Source: Deltaproteobacteria bacterium (GTDB lineage: Bacteria > Myxococcota_A > UBA9160 > UBA4427). Taken from it: DNA of 64,000 bases. The stretch is from positions 1-64,000 of the forward strand of contig JAJDAO010000026.1 in assembly GCA_029261835.1 (NCBI GenBank). Direction: 5' to 3'. Every line of letters begins with the position of its first letter. Within the stretch, counting starts at the first letter, position 1. This document shows positions 17,381 to 26,675 of the stretch, piece after piece. The notes below the pieces were generated by a model that saw only the letters and a list, made by a program, of their open reading frames with translations, did not search any database and was not told the origin of the DNA. Both the position numbers and the translations under genes were made by a program.

Positions 17381-18543
17381 TGGACTTTCAGCTCACACCC
17401 GAAGAAGAGGCCTTTCGCGACGAGGTGCGCGCCTTTCTCGATGAGAACTTGTCTACGGAGCTGAACGAGCTCGACCCCAAGACCGCGCTCGAGTGGAATC
17501 GCAAGCTGCGAGAAAAGCGCTGGGTGGGCTTCTCCTGGCCGGAAGAAGTGGGCGGCGGTGGTGGCTCGCTCATGCAGCAGGTGATCCTCAAGGAAGAGAT
17601 GGCGAAGCGCAAGGCGCCATCGCTCGGCTCCTGCTTCATGGGCCTGGCCTGGGTTGGACCCGCCATCATTCAATACGGCACCGACGAGCAGAAGCAGAAG
17701 TACATCCCCGAGATCCTGGACGGGCACTACCAGTGGTGCACCGGCTACTCCGAACCGGACTCCGGCAGCGACCTCGCCTCGCTCAAGTGCAAGTGCGTTC
17801 GCGACGGTGATGAGTACGTGGTCGATGGGCAGAAGACCTGGACCTCCATCGCCATGTGGTCGAAGATGATCATCCTGCTCGTTCGTACACAGCCGGAAGT
17901 AGTGCAGAAGCACGACGGGATTACCTGCCTGCTCGTTCGCATGGACACCCCAGGCATCGAGGTGCGCCCCATCCGCAATATGACCGGTGGCGCGATCTTC
18001 GCCGAGGTCTTCTTCAACGAGGTGCGCGTGCCGCTGGCCAATCGCCTGGGCGAGGAGGGACAGGGCTGGCAGGTGACGCTTTCGGCGCTGGCCAACGAGC
18101 GTTCGAGCATCTCCGAGGTCTACGGTCTCTTGCGCAGGATGGACGAGATCAAGCAGCTCGCGCGCGAGACCGTGCGCTCCGGTGGACGAGCCATCGACAT
18201 CCCGTCCTTGAGGCGCCGCATACAGCGCGCCGAGATCCGGATCGAGGCCATGAAGCGAAACGGCCAGCGCTTTCTCACCAGGCAGCTCAAAGGTGAGCCC
18301 TTGGGCAGTGAGACATCGATCAACAAGCTCCATCGAGCGACGTTGGAGGTCGAGCTGGGCGAGCTCGTCATGGAGATCACCGGCAGTGCCTCGACTCTGA
18401 TGCTGGGCTGCGAGGAGGCGCCGAGCGGCGGTGGCTGGGCGCGCTTCGTCCTCAACTGGCCCGAGGTGGTGATCGGGGGCGGCACGCCGAACATCCAGAA
18501 GAACATCATCGCTGAGCGCATACTCGGCCTGCCCAAGGACTGA
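17380..18543 (+). CDS. Acyl-CoA dehydrogenase
   Basis: 387 residues, flavin-dependent alpha,beta-dehydrogenation of an acyl-CoA. Start ATG at 17380 has GGAGG 7 nt upstream. N-terminal helical domain (MDFQLTPEEEAFRDEVRAF), FAD/substrate middle domain (TGYSEPDSGSDLASL, WTSIA), C-terminal helices ending in IGGGTPNIQKNIIAERILG. At the usual YEGT catalytic-Glu position it has GGGT, as in FadE26/28-type subunits that work as heteromers; a Glu in LANERS could be the base. Such enzymes act on steroid side chains or bulky acyl-CoAs in actinobacteria. Its likely former partner upstream is a relic, so the present partner may be the dehydrogenase at 20283. Confidence 0.92.
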   Translation: MDFQLTPEEEAFRDEVRAFLDENLSTELNELDPKTALEWNRKLREKRWVGFSWPEEVGGGGGSLMQQVILKEEMAKRKAPSLGSCFMGLAWVGPAIIQYGTDEQKQKYIPEILDGHYQWCTGYSEPDSGSDLASLKCKCVRDGDEYVVDGQKTWTSIAMWSKMIILLVRTQPEVVQKHDGITCLLVRMDTPGIEVRPIRNMTGGAIFAEVFFNEVRVPLANRLGEEGQGWQVTLSALANERSSISEVYGLLRRMDEIKQLARETVRSGGRAIDIPSLRRRIQRAEIRIEAMKRNGQRFLTRQLKGEPLGSETSINKLHRATLEVELGELVMEITGSASTLMLGCEEAPSGGGWARFVLNWPEVVIGGGTPNIQKNIIAERILGLPKD

Positions 18544-18578
18544 GGGCCTCGAAGACCCGTAGAGAGACCAGCGAGATC

Positions 18579-19772
18579 TCAGGCGAGAACGCCTTCGCCT
18601 CGCAGTACGTCGAGCTCTTCGTCGCCGAGCCCGAGGTCCGCGCGAAGCAGCTCATCGGTGTGCTCGCCGAGATAGGGCGCTCGCTTGACCTCGACGTGGC
18701 TCGCCGACATGCGCGTCGGAAACCCGAGTAGCGGTGCCTCACCTCGTTCTGGGTGCTCGACGGTCTTCACGAAGTCGCGCGCCAATAGATGGGGGTCTCG
18801 GTAGAGATCTCGCGTATCGAGGACCGCCGAACACGGAACACCTGCATCCCCGAGGCGGCGCATCACCTCGTGCTTCTCACGCTGACCGGTCCAGGCCGAG
18901 ATCTCTTGGACGAGCTCCTCACCGTGGATCGCGCGCTTCTCGCCGGTGACGAAACGAGGATCGGCCACCAGATCGGGGCGCTCGATGGCGAGGCAGAGCG
19001 CGTCCCAGTGCCGGTCCGTCACGGTGACGAGGTAGGCGTAGTCGTTCGGTCCGTCACCCGCGCAGCGATAGAGCCCGGTGGGCGCTCCGCCCATCATGTT
19101 GCCCATGCGCGGGCAGGCCTGCTCGCCCCAATCACCCACGAAGGCGATGCGCGTGCGCATGAAGTAGGTCACGGCCTCCTGCATCGAGAGCTCGATCCGC
19201 TGCCCCTCTGACGTGCGAAGGCGCTGAATATAGGCGGCCAGGATGGCCATCCCGGCCTGCACACCCGTGCCCGAGTCGCCGATGGTCGGGCCCGGCAGGA
19301 GCGGGAGCCCGCCGATCTCGCCCGTGGCCGAGAAGGCACCTGACGCCGCCTGCGCCACCATGTCGTACGACTTGTAGTGCGCGTACGGACCGAACGTGCC
19401 GAAGCCCTTGAGCTGCACGTAGATGATCGCCGGGTGAAGGGCCTTGAGCGTCTCGTACTCCAGCCCGAGGCGCTCCACGATGCCGGGGCCGTAGTTCTCG
19501 ATGAAGATGTCGTAGTGGGGAAGCATGCGCAGCAGGATGTCGCGGCCGGCGGGCTTCGCCAGGTCGAGAGCGACACTCCGCTTGTTGGCGTTCCAGTTGC
19601 AGAAGTAGGCCGAGTAGTTGCCGCCGACGGCGAGTGAGCGGCCGGGCTCACCGCTCCCCGTCGGCTCGATCTTGACCACGTCGGCACCGAGCCAGGCCAG
19701 AGCCTGGGTACACGAGGGGCCGGCCTCGTATTGGGTCATATCGAGAATACGGATTCCGTCCAGCGCGGGCAT
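18579..19772 (-). CDS. CaiB/BaiF-family CoA-transferase
   Basis: 397 residues. Start ATG at 19772 has a strong Shine-Dalgarno (GGAGGAG, 6 nt spacing); an ATG seven codons earlier is less well placed. Class III CoA-transferase features: LDMTQYEAGPSCTQALAWLGADVVKIE at the start (Rossmann-like entry), NKRSVALDL, and the mid-protein GDSGTGVQAGMAILAA segment. It moves CoA between carboxylic acids, here probably to activate a fatty, bile or steroid acid before the neighbouring dehydrogenases act. Convergent with the dehydrogenase at 17380. Confidence 0.9.
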   Translation of the reverse strand: MPALDGIRILDMTQYEAGPSCTQALAWLGADVVKIEPTGSGEPGRSLAVGGNYSAYFCNWNANKRSVALDLAKPAGRDILLRMLPHYDIFIENYGPGIVERLGLEYETLKALHPAIIYVQLKGFGTFGPYAHYKSYDMVAQAASGAFSATGEIGGLPLLPGPTIGDSGTGVQAGMAILAAYIQRLRTSEGQRIELSMQEAVTYFMRTRIAFVGDWGEQACPRMGNMMGGAPTGLYRCAGDGPNDYAYLVTVTDRHWDALCLAIERPDLVADPRFVTGEKRAIHGEELVQEISAWTGQREKHEVMRRLGDAGVPCSAVLDTRDLYRDPHLLARDFVKTVEHPERGEAPLLGFPTRMSASHVEVKRAPYLGEHTDELLRADLGLGDEELDVLRGEGVLA

Positions 19773-19874
19773 GATGCTCTCCTCCGTCGACATCGTGCAC
19801 CGTGAGGCCCGCCACTTCCAGTCCGATTCCCAGAGGCCCACCTCCGGCTCGGACAGCTGATCGGGACGCACGAG

Positions 19875-20129
19875 TCACGGAGGGAGGGCGGCGCCAAGGA
19901 CGCGTAGGAGGTTGCCTCCCAGGATGCGGCGGATCGTCCGGGGATCGAAGTTCGCGTCGAGCATGGCCTGCGTCAGGGGGGGCAGGCCGATGGCATCGAA
20001 GGGCGTGGTGACGAAGCCGTCGAAATCGGTGCCGGAGAAGTGCGTGAGACTCACCATGCGCAGACCGTGCGCGAAGGGGACGTCGAGCTCGGCTCCGAAG
20101 TCGGTCCCGAGTGCGGCGTCGAGCGGCAC
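19875..20129 (-). pseudogene. Relic: C-terminal fragment of an M19 membrane-dipeptidase-like protein
   Basis: The 84-residue frame has GTDFDGF, LTQAMLDANFDPRTIRRIL and GGNLLRVL, the typical end of peptidase M19 (renal-dipeptidase family, usually 320-400 residues). The zinc ligands and the whole N-terminal barrel are absent. The frame stays open upstream without a start codon into the divergent dehydrogenase gene, and that part resembles nothing known. A truncated remnant is the best reading; a short functional protein is unlikely. Confidence 0.5.
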
Positions 20130-20282
20130 GGGCGCTCTGCGATAGACATTCAGATGTGTATCATCCAGTAGTACACTGTGACTTCCCCCGAGCGACGCGT
20201 GATCGAGATCCTGTCGATCGTCCTGCGCGAGGGCATTCGCGACCGGGAGGTCCCGCGAGGCCGCCGTGTAGAGGAGTGTCAG

Positions 20283-21407
20283 ATGCTCGGTTTCAGCTTC
20301 ACGACCGCACAGGAGGAGTTCCGCACCGGGCTCCGCGAGATCGCCCTGCGCGAACTACTGCCGCGCTACCAGGAGGCGGACGTCAATCTCATCTACCCTA
20401 AGGAGCAGATCCAGCGCGTGATCCGCTACTCGAACGAGTTCTGGTCGGATCGTGAAGACGAGTGGAACCTGGTGTCGGTGGGCATCACCGCCGAAGAGGT
20501 GGCACGGGGAGACATCAACTCCGTGCTTCCGGCGCTGGGCAAGCCCTATCACGACCAGTTCCTCGCAGACTTCTCGCCGGCACAGCAACAGCGCTGGCTC
20601 CCGACGCTGATGAGCGGCGAGCAGATGATCGGGCTCGGCATCACCGAGCCCGCCGCGGGGTCGGACATGGGACGCCTCGAAGCGCGCGCGGAACGACGCG
20701 GAGACCGCTGGGTGCTCAACGGCGTCAAGAACTCCGTGAGCTTCCTGAACGCGGCCGTCTTCTACATGTTCGTGCGTACGGATCCAGACACCCGCGGTTG
20801 GCAGGGGATCTCGGCCTTCCTGATCCCGCGCGACACCCCCGGCATGTCCTTCGAACCGATCGATGATCTGGGATGTCGCGCGATTCCGCGCGGCGTTGTG
20901 CGCCTCGAGAACGTCGAGCTGGGTGACAGCGACAGGGTCGGAGAACCGGGTACGGCCTTCACCCGGATCAGCCGGTTCTTCGACGTGAACCGCGCGGTCA
21001 TCGGCCTCAAGTGCATCGGCGCCGCGTTGCAGAGCCTCGACGAGACGATTGCCTGGACGAAGAAGCGCGTGGTCTTTGGCGGGCCGGTGGCGGGCCATCA
21101 GAGCGTGAGCTTCAAGTTCGCCGAGGCCGCCACGAGGCTCGAGCTGGGGAGGTTGGGCTGCTACCGGGTGCTCTGGATGCGAGACCAGGGCGTCGCCTGC
21201 CAGCACGAGGGGGCCATGGTCAAGTGGTGGGCTCCCAAGACTGCCGCGGAGACCATCCACAGCTGTCTGCTTCTGCACGGCCACTACGGCTTCAGCAAGC
21301 AGCTCCCCCTGCAGCAGCGCTTGCGCGACGTGATCGGCTGGCAGATTGGAGACGGGTCCGAGGAGGTAATGAAGCTCATCATCGCTCGGGAGCTGCTCGG
21401 GCGATGA
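20283..21407 (+). CDS. Acyl-CoA dehydrogenase with Asp at the catalytic position
   Basis: 374 residues; ATG at 20283 preceded by GAGGAG. N-terminal helices, then GLGITEPAAGSDMGRL and KNSVSFLNAA (FAD and substrate contacts), and C-terminal LHGHYGFSKQLPLQQRLRD. The terminal motif reads IGDGSEEVMKLIIARELLG: Asp357 stands where most family members have the catalytic Glu of YEGT. Asp at this place occurs in a subgroup acting on cyclic or unusual acyl-CoAs. Preceded by a relic and followed by the convergent LysR gene. Probably part of the same acyl-CoA oxidation block as the dehydrogenase at 17380. Confidence 0.9.
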   Translation: MLGFSFTTAQEEFRTGLREIALRELLPRYQEADVNLIYPKEQIQRVIRYSNEFWSDREDEWNLVSVGITAEEVARGDINSVLPALGKPYHDQFLADFSPAQQQRWLPTLMSGEQMIGLGITEPAAGSDMGRLEARAERRGDRWVLNGVKNSVSFLNAAVFYMFVRTDPDTRGWQGISAFLIPRDTPGMSFEPIDDLGCRAIPRGVVRLENVELGDSDRVGEPGTAFTRISRFFDVNRAVIGLKCIGAALQSLDETIAWTKKRVVFGGPVAGHQSVSFKFAEAATRLELGRLGCYRVLWMRDQGVACQHEGAMVKWWAPKTAAETIHSCLLLHGHYGFSKQLPLQQRLRDVIGWQIGDGSEEVMKLIIARELLGR

Positions 21408-21496
21408 ACGGGCTTCCGTGCGTCGCGCGCCAGATCAGACGCGCTCGATGATGGTCTTCACCGACCGTGCCCCGCTGAGCCAAGTGCCCTGCGAGA

Positions 21497-22438
21497 TCAC
21501 ATCTGCGAAGCGCTTGCCTCGGCCGCTTCGACGTTGAATAGATCGAATAGGGTCTCGCGCAACCAGCGATGCGGCGGGTCCCTCTGGACTCGCTCATGCC
21601 AGATCAGCTGCAGCTCGACATTGCCGAACTCGATCGGGGGCACCAACACGCGAAGTCCCAGACCCGCCACGAATGGCGCCATCATCCTCTCGAGCGCGGT
21701 ACAGATGAGATCGGTCTGAGCGACGATCAGCGGAGCGATCGCGAGACTCGACACCTGTGCGACGACGTGTCGGCGGAGACCCCGCTCCTCGAGGAGAGCT
21801 TCGACCGTGAAGGGAAGGTCGGCTCGCACAACCGGCTCCGCGGCAAGATGGGACTCCCTGAGATACTGCTTCAGGCTGATGCGGCGTCGGATCCGGGGGT
21901 GATTCTCGCGTGCGAGACACACCAGACGGTCGGAGTAGAGTGGCGTCTGGCGGATCCCGGTGGGAGCCCGGATGAAACGACCGATGGCCAGATCGAGCTC
22001 ACCCGTGGCCAGATTCCGGAACGTGTCGCCCACGCTCAGAGGTGGTGCCGTCACCAGACTGACTTCCGGCGCGGTCCGCGAAAGCGCTTCGAGGAGTCGA
22101 GGCAGCACGACGACCTGGGTGATATCGATGCAGCTCAGGCTGAAGGATCTCGTGGAGCGGGCCGGCTCGAACTGGGATGACGGCTCCAAGGTCCTGCGGA
22201 TCGCTTCGAGCGCCTGATGCAGCGGAGCCCGGGTCGCCAGGGCACGCGAGGTCGGCACCATCTCGCGTCCCGAGCGCACCAGTACGGGATCTTCGAGCAG
22301 ACCCCGCAGTCGGGAGAGTGCCCGGCTCATGGCGGGCTGGCTGAGACCGACGCGCAGCGCGGCTCGACTGACACTTTGCTCTTGCAGCAGCGCGTCGAGC
22401 GCAACCAGGAGGTTGAGGTCGACTGCTGATAGATTCAT
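21497..22438 (-). CDS. LysR-family transcriptional regulator
   Basis: 313 residues from the ATG at 22438 (MNLSAVDLNLLVALDALL); an ATG three codons upstream lies inside the palindrome and is less likely. Residues 1-60 form the winged helix (SVSRAALRVGLSQPAMSRALSRLR), then the periplasmic-binding-like effector domain. Divergent from the FadD17-like ligase gene, with a palindromic operator covering its own -10, so it should repress itself and control the ligase and perhaps the downstream lipid genes. The effector is likely an acid or acyl-CoA (inference). Confidence 0.92.
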   Translation of the reverse strand: MNLSAVDLNLLVALDALLQEQSVSRAALRVGLSQPAMSRALSRLRGLLEDPVLVRSGREMVPTSRALATRAPLHQALEAIRRTLEPSSQFEPARSTRSFSLSCIDITQVVVLPRLLEALSRTAPEVSLVTAPPLSVGDTFRNLATGELDLAIGRFIRAPTGIRQTPLYSDRLVCLARENHPRIRRRISLKQYLRESHLAAEPVVRADLPFTVEALLEERGLRRHVVAQVSSLAIAPLIVAQTDLICTALERMMAPFVAGLGLRVLVPPIEFGNVELQLIWHERVQRDPPHRWLRETLFDLFNVEAAEASASQM

Positions 22439-22443
22439 TTCAC

Positions 22444-22467
22444 GCATAATACGTAGAAGTATTATGC
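22444..22467. promoter_or_regulatory. Palindromic LysR operator with overlapping divergent -10 elements
   Basis: GCATAATAC (22444-22452), 6-nt spacer, GTATTATGC (22459-22467): a perfect 9-bp dyad with the T-N11-A form of LysR boxes. On the minus strand TATTAT (22451-22446) sits 7 nt before the regulator's ATG; the mirror TATTAT on the plus strand (22460-22465) can drive the ligase gene with a ~100-nt leader. Confidence 0.75.
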
Positions 22468-22574
22468 ATTCGAAGCATTCCTGGCAACCCGGTACTCTTC
22501 GCGTCGAGTGCAACCACCTCCTCTCGGCCAGCTCATCACCGCAGCACCGGGAAGCCAACCTCGAGAAGGACCCC

Positions 22575-24224
22575 ATGCCCACGATTCGAGATCTACTCCT
22601 TGCCCGCGCCGACGACCCGCATCCCGCCCTCGCCTTCGAGGACTCCAGCTGGACCTACGCCGAGTACGCCAGCGCTTGCGCGCAGCGTGCCGCCTATCTA
22701 CTCGCGAACCGCCGAGACGGCCCCCTGCACGTAGGCGTTCTGCTGGAGAACGTTCCCGAGTACCCGATGTGGCTGGGCGCAGCGGCGCTGGCAGGTGCCA
22801 CGGTGGTCGGAATCAACCCGACGCGGAGAGGCGCAGAGCTGGCACTGGACATAACACATACGAACTGTCAGCTGATCGTGACAGACGCCGCACATCGCTC
22901 GACGCTGAAGGGGCTGGAGCTGGAGGTCGTCGACGATCGCATCCTCGACGTCGACTCACCGGGCTGGGCTCGTGCGCTCGAACCCTTCGCAGGGGCTGCG
23001 ATTCCGGAGGTCGAGGTCTCCGAATCCAGCCTGTTGCTGCTGATCTTCACCTCCGGCACAAGCGGCGCCCCCAAGGCCTGTCTCTGCTCTCAGGGACGCC
23101 TGGCGATGACCGGCTCGATCCTGTCTCAGATGCTCGAGTTCTCGCAGCGCGAAGTCTGTTACTGCGTGATGCCGATGTTCCATTCGAATGCCCTGATGGC
23201 GAACTGGGCGCCGGCCCTGGTCGCGGGCGCCACCTGCGTCCTGCGGCGAAAGTTCTCTGCCTCCGGCTTCCTCCCCGATCTGCGGCGCTATGGCGTCACC
23301 TACTTCAACTACGTGGGCAAGCCTCTCGCCTACATTCTTGCGACCCCCGAAGGCCCAAACGACGCCGACAACCCGCTGACTCGGGGCTTCGGCAACGAAG
23401 CCAGCGAGCAGGACGTCGAGCGCTTCCAGAAGAGATTCGGCTGCACGGTCACGGACGCCTACGGTTCAACCGAGGGGGGCGTCAACGTTAGCCGCTCAGA
23501 CGACACGCCCAGCGGCTCGCTCGGACGTGGAGCGCCCGGGGTAATGGTCCTCGACACCGAGACGGGTGCGGTCTGCCCGCCGGCTCGCTTCGGTCCGGAG
23601 GGTCAGCTCCTGAACTCCGACGAAGCCATCGGCGAGCTGGCGAACAAGCTCGGCGTGGCGGGATTCGAGGGCTACTGGGCGAACGAAGAGGCCAGCGCCG
23701 CCCGAGTACGCGACGGGATCTACTGGAGCGGTGACCTGGCCTACGTCGACGAGCAGGGCTTCATCTACTTTGCTGGGCGCGACTCGGATTGGCTGCGCGT
23801 CGACGGAGAGAACTTTGCCACCGCACCCGTGGAGCGGATCCTGGCACGCTATCCAGGCGTCGCGCTGGCGGCCGTCTACGCCGCACCCGACGAAATCGTC
23901 GGCGACCAGGTGATGGCAGCGCTGCAGCTCGAGCCGGAAGCCGTCTTCGATCCGGCGGACTTCGAAGCCTTTCTCCGCCAGCAGAGCGATCTCGGCACCA
24001 AGTGGGCGCCGCGTTACCTGAGGATCTGCAAGTCTCTGCCAGCGACGCAGACCAACAAGGTGCTCAAGCGATCGTTGCGCAAGGAGCACTGGGAATGCCT
24101 GGATCCGGTCTGGTGGATGCCCGAAAAAGGCCTTCCCTATCGAAGGCTTCAGGAGCAGGATCGGGGGGAGATCCGGAGCCGCTTCGAGCAGCGGGGACGC
24201 ATCGCAGCCCTCGACAACCTCTGA
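22575..24224 (+). CDS. FadD17-like acyl-CoA synthetase (AMP-dependent ligase)
   Basis: 549 residues; ATG at 22575 with GAGAAGGA upstream. ANL-superfamily motifs: P-loop-like IFTSGTSGAPKACLCSQ, A5 DAYGSTEGG, A7 YWSGDLAYVDEQGFIYFAGR, A8 WLRVDGENFATAPVE, and A10-like TQTNKVLKR with the C-terminal Lys. The NYVGKPLAYILATPEGPNDADNPL stretch resembles mycobacterial FadD17-type enzymes. Activates a fatty or steroid-side-chain acid to its CoA ester through an acyl-adenylate. Under the divergent LysR operator and 47 bp ahead of the acyltransferase gene, so it can feed both oxidation and lipid storage. Confidence 0.9.
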   Translation: MPTIRDLLLARADDPHPALAFEDSSWTYAEYASACAQRAAYLLANRRDGPLHVGVLLENVPEYPMWLGAAALAGATVVGINPTRRGAELALDITHTNCQLIVTDAAHRSTLKGLELEVVDDRILDVDSPGWARALEPFAGAAIPEVEVSESSLLLLIFTSGTSGAPKACLCSQGRLAMTGSILSQMLEFSQREVCYCVMPMFHSNALMANWAPALVAGATCVLRRKFSASGFLPDLRRYGVTYFNYVGKPLAYILATPEGPNDADNPLTRGFGNEASEQDVERFQKRFGCTVTDAYGSTEGGVNVSRSDDTPSGSLGRGAPGVMVLDTETGAVCPPARFGPEGQLLNSDEAIGELANKLGVAGFEGYWANEEASAARVRDGIYWSGDLAYVDEQGFIYFAGRDSDWLRVDGENFATAPVERILARYPGVALAAVYAAPDEIVGDQVMAALQLEPEAVFDPADFEAFLRQQSDLGTKWAPRYLRICKSLPATQTNKVLKRSLRKEHWECLDPVWWMPEKGLPYRRLQEQDRGEIRSRFEQRGRIAALDNL

Positions 24225-24271
24225 GCACACCGGCACCGCAGCTCGAAGACGAACTCCAGCAGGACTCGACG

Positions 24272-26662
24272 ATGACTGACTCGCGTGCGCACGACCCGAA
24301 GCGACCCGAAGAGCCGGGCTGGCCGACCTCGCGTGCATCGCGCGTGATCTTCCTGGTAGATGCGGCCAGCCGTCTCGAGGATCGACTGCTGCGAGCCTGG
24401 ATAGAGCGACAACGACCGGAGTCGTTCGACGCTCAGCAAGTGTCGGTGATTCGGCTTCCGTCGTCGCGGCGGCGCCGAAGCGATCGCCTTGACGCGAGAC
24501 TCGAGGCCGCCCTCGCGACGGACGACGGGGCGCTTCTCGCACCGCTGCGCGTCGCTTGGCTCGCCCGCGAGAAGGACGGCCGCCGCGCGGCGCGCTTTGC
24601 GGACCTATTGCCCCTCGGCGACCCGCGCGACCCCGGACGGCTGCGCGAGCGCTGGGTCCTGCGTGCCGAGCCCGACCGCTGCCGGGTCGTGCTCGCCGAG
24701 CCAGCCCGGGTGGCGGAGCTGCGAAGCCGCTGGAGTTCCGCCGTCGGGGAGGACGTGGCCCAGACTGTGGGCATCGCCGAGTTCACGTCACGGCAGGCTG
24801 CTCTGGCGCTCGATCGTGCGGAGCGTCAGCTGCGCGGGGCGCGCTACAAGGTTCCGCGCTTCGTGCACGAAGATATCGTCTCGCATCCGGCCTTTCGCGG
24901 CGGCGTTTCGAGGCTCGCGAGAGGGCTCGGACGCAGCGAACGCCGGGTCGCTCGCGATGCAGCCCGCTACCTGAGGGAGATCGCCGCGACCCACAGTCCC
25001 CTGATGATCGACCTTTTCACCGAAATGTGTCACAACTCGTTTTCGCGCGGCTACGGCGGCGTTCGCTATGACGCCAATCAGATAGAGGAGATACGGGCGC
25101 TCGCCCAGACCCATCCGCTGGTCTTCCTGCCCGCTCACAAGTCCAATCTGGATCACGCCGTGCTGCGCTACATCCTCCACGAACAGGGGCTCCCGCCGAA
25201 CCACACCGCGGGCGGAATCAATATGAATTTCTTCCCCATCGGCTCCGTTGTGCGCCGAACGGGGATCTTCTTCATTCGTCGTTCCTTCAAGGACAATGCG
25301 ACCTACAAGTTCGTCCTGAACCACTACATCGACTTTCTGATCGAGAAACGCTTTCCGCTCGAGTGGTACATCGAGGGCGGGCGTTCCCGTTCGGGCAAGC
25401 TTCGGCCGCCGCGATTCGGGCTACTGAACTATGTCGTCGATGCCTATCGGCGGGGCAAGAGCGAGGACGTCATCCTGATCCCCGTCTCTATCGCCTACGA
25501 CCGGATCTCGGACGTGAGCGAGTACGCGTCCGAGCAGCTCGGGGGCCTCAAGGAACGTGAATCGCTCGGCTGGCTCGTCCGCTTCCTGCGACGCTTGGGG
25601 AGTCAGTACGGAGACATCGATTTGCGCTTCGGCGAACCCTTGTCACTGCGCAAGGAGCTGGGTGCACCCGAGGAGCACGAGATCCGCGAGCCGGGCGGGG
25701 CGGACCTGGCGGTGCAGAAACTCGCTTTCGGGGTCTGCGATCGCATCAACCGGGTAACGCCGGTGACCCCGACCTCGCTGGCGATGCTGGCTCTGCTCGG
25801 GCGCGGCGACCGCGCCATGAGCCTGAGCGAAATCGGCCATGCGCTGCGAGAACTGGTCGAGTATGTCGAGGTGCGGAAGCTTCCGATCACGCAGCCGGTG
25901 CAGCTCGCAAGTGATGAGCAGCTGCCTGGCATCCTGGATCCGTTGGTCACGGGTGGCGTGCTGACGCGCTTCGACGAGGGCGCCGAGACCGTCTACGGCA
26001 TCGGGCCCAATCAGCACCTTGCGGCCGCCTACTACCGAAACACGGTGATCCATTTCTTCATCAATACCGCCATCGCAGAGCTCTCGCTTCTGCGCGCGAG
26101 TGAGGTCGAAGTCGCAGATCGCCGTGGCGAATTCTGGCAAGAGGTGCTGCGCCTCAGAGACCTGCTCAAATTCGAGTTCTTCTTTGCAGAGAAGCAGATC
26201 TTCCAGGGCGAGATTCGGCGTGAACTCGCCTTTCACGCGCCGCGTTGGGAGGACGAGCACCTGGGCGACCCCGATTCACTTCGCGAACTCCTCGGCGGAA
26301 TCCGCCCGCTGCACGCCCATCGCTTCCTCCGCCCCTTCCTCGAGGCCTACGCGCTCGTCGCCGACCAGCTGGTCGCGCTCGGCGCGCAGCCGCTCGGCGA
26401 CGAGGAGCCGTGGCTGCGCAAGTGCCTGGCGCTCGGCCGGCAGTACAGGCTCCAGCGGCGGATCCGCCACCCCGAATCCGTGTCGAAGGTGCTCTTCGCG
26501 AGCGCCCTACGGCTGGCGCGGAATCGAGGTCTGCTGGTGGGTGAGGAGGAAGAGCTGGGCGACGGGCGGCGAGCCTTCGCCGACGAGATCCGAAGGGTGA
26601 TCCGCCGCGTCGATGCGATCGAAGCCCTCGCCACGGCCCGCGCAGCGGGCGTACTGAACTAA
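24272..26662 (+). CDS. plsB: Glycerol-3-phosphate 1-O-acyltransferase (PlsB family)
   Basis: 796 residues. Start ATG 24272 (MTDSRAHDPKRP); the frame continues upstream inside the ligase gene and is rejected there. GPAT motifs: block I HKSNLD with His289 and Asp294, block II GIFFIRRSFKDN, block III EGGRSRSGKL, block IV IPVSIAYD. The helical N-terminal 250 residues and C-terminal ~300 residues fit the large PlsB/mycobacterial PlsB2 form. Membrane-associated; acylates sn-glycerol-3-phosphate to lysophosphatidate. 13 bp before the WS/DGAT gene. Confidence 0.93.
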   Translation: MTDSRAHDPKRPEEPGWPTSRASRVIFLVDAASRLEDRLLRAWIERQRPESFDAQQVSVIRLPSSRRRRSDRLDARLEAALATDDGALLAPLRVAWLAREKDGRRAARFADLLPLGDPRDPGRLRERWVLRAEPDRCRVVLAEPARVAELRSRWSSAVGEDVAQTVGIAEFTSRQAALALDRAERQLRGARYKVPRFVHEDIVSHPAFRGGVSRLARGLGRSERRVARDAARYLREIAATHSPLMIDLFTEMCHNSFSRGYGGVRYDANQIEEIRALAQTHPLVFLPAHKSNLDHAVLRYILHEQGLPPNHTAGGINMNFFPIGSVVRRTGIFFIRRSFKDNATYKFVLNHYIDFLIEKRFPLEWYIEGGRSRSGKLRPPRFGLLNYVVDAYRRGKSEDVILIPVSIAYDRISDVSEYASEQLGGLKERESLGWLVRFLRRLGSQYGDIDLRFGEPLSLRKELGAPEEHEIREPGGADLAVQKLAFGVCDRINRVTPVTPTSLAMLALLGRGDRAMSLSEIGHALRELVEYVEVRKLPITQPVQLASDEQLPGILDPLVTGGVLTRFDEGAETVYGIGPNQHLAAAYYRNTVIHFFINTAIAELSLLRASEVEVADRRGEFWQEVLRLRDLLKFEFFFAEKQIFQGEIRRELAFHAPRWEDEHLGDPDSLRELLGGIRPLHAHRFLRPFLEAYALVADQLVALGAQPLGDEEPWLRKCLALGRQYRLQRRIRHPESVSKVLFASALRLARNRGLLVGEEEELGDGRRAFADEIRRVIRRVDAIEALATARAAGVLN

Positions 26663-26675
26663 TCGGGAGATTGTC

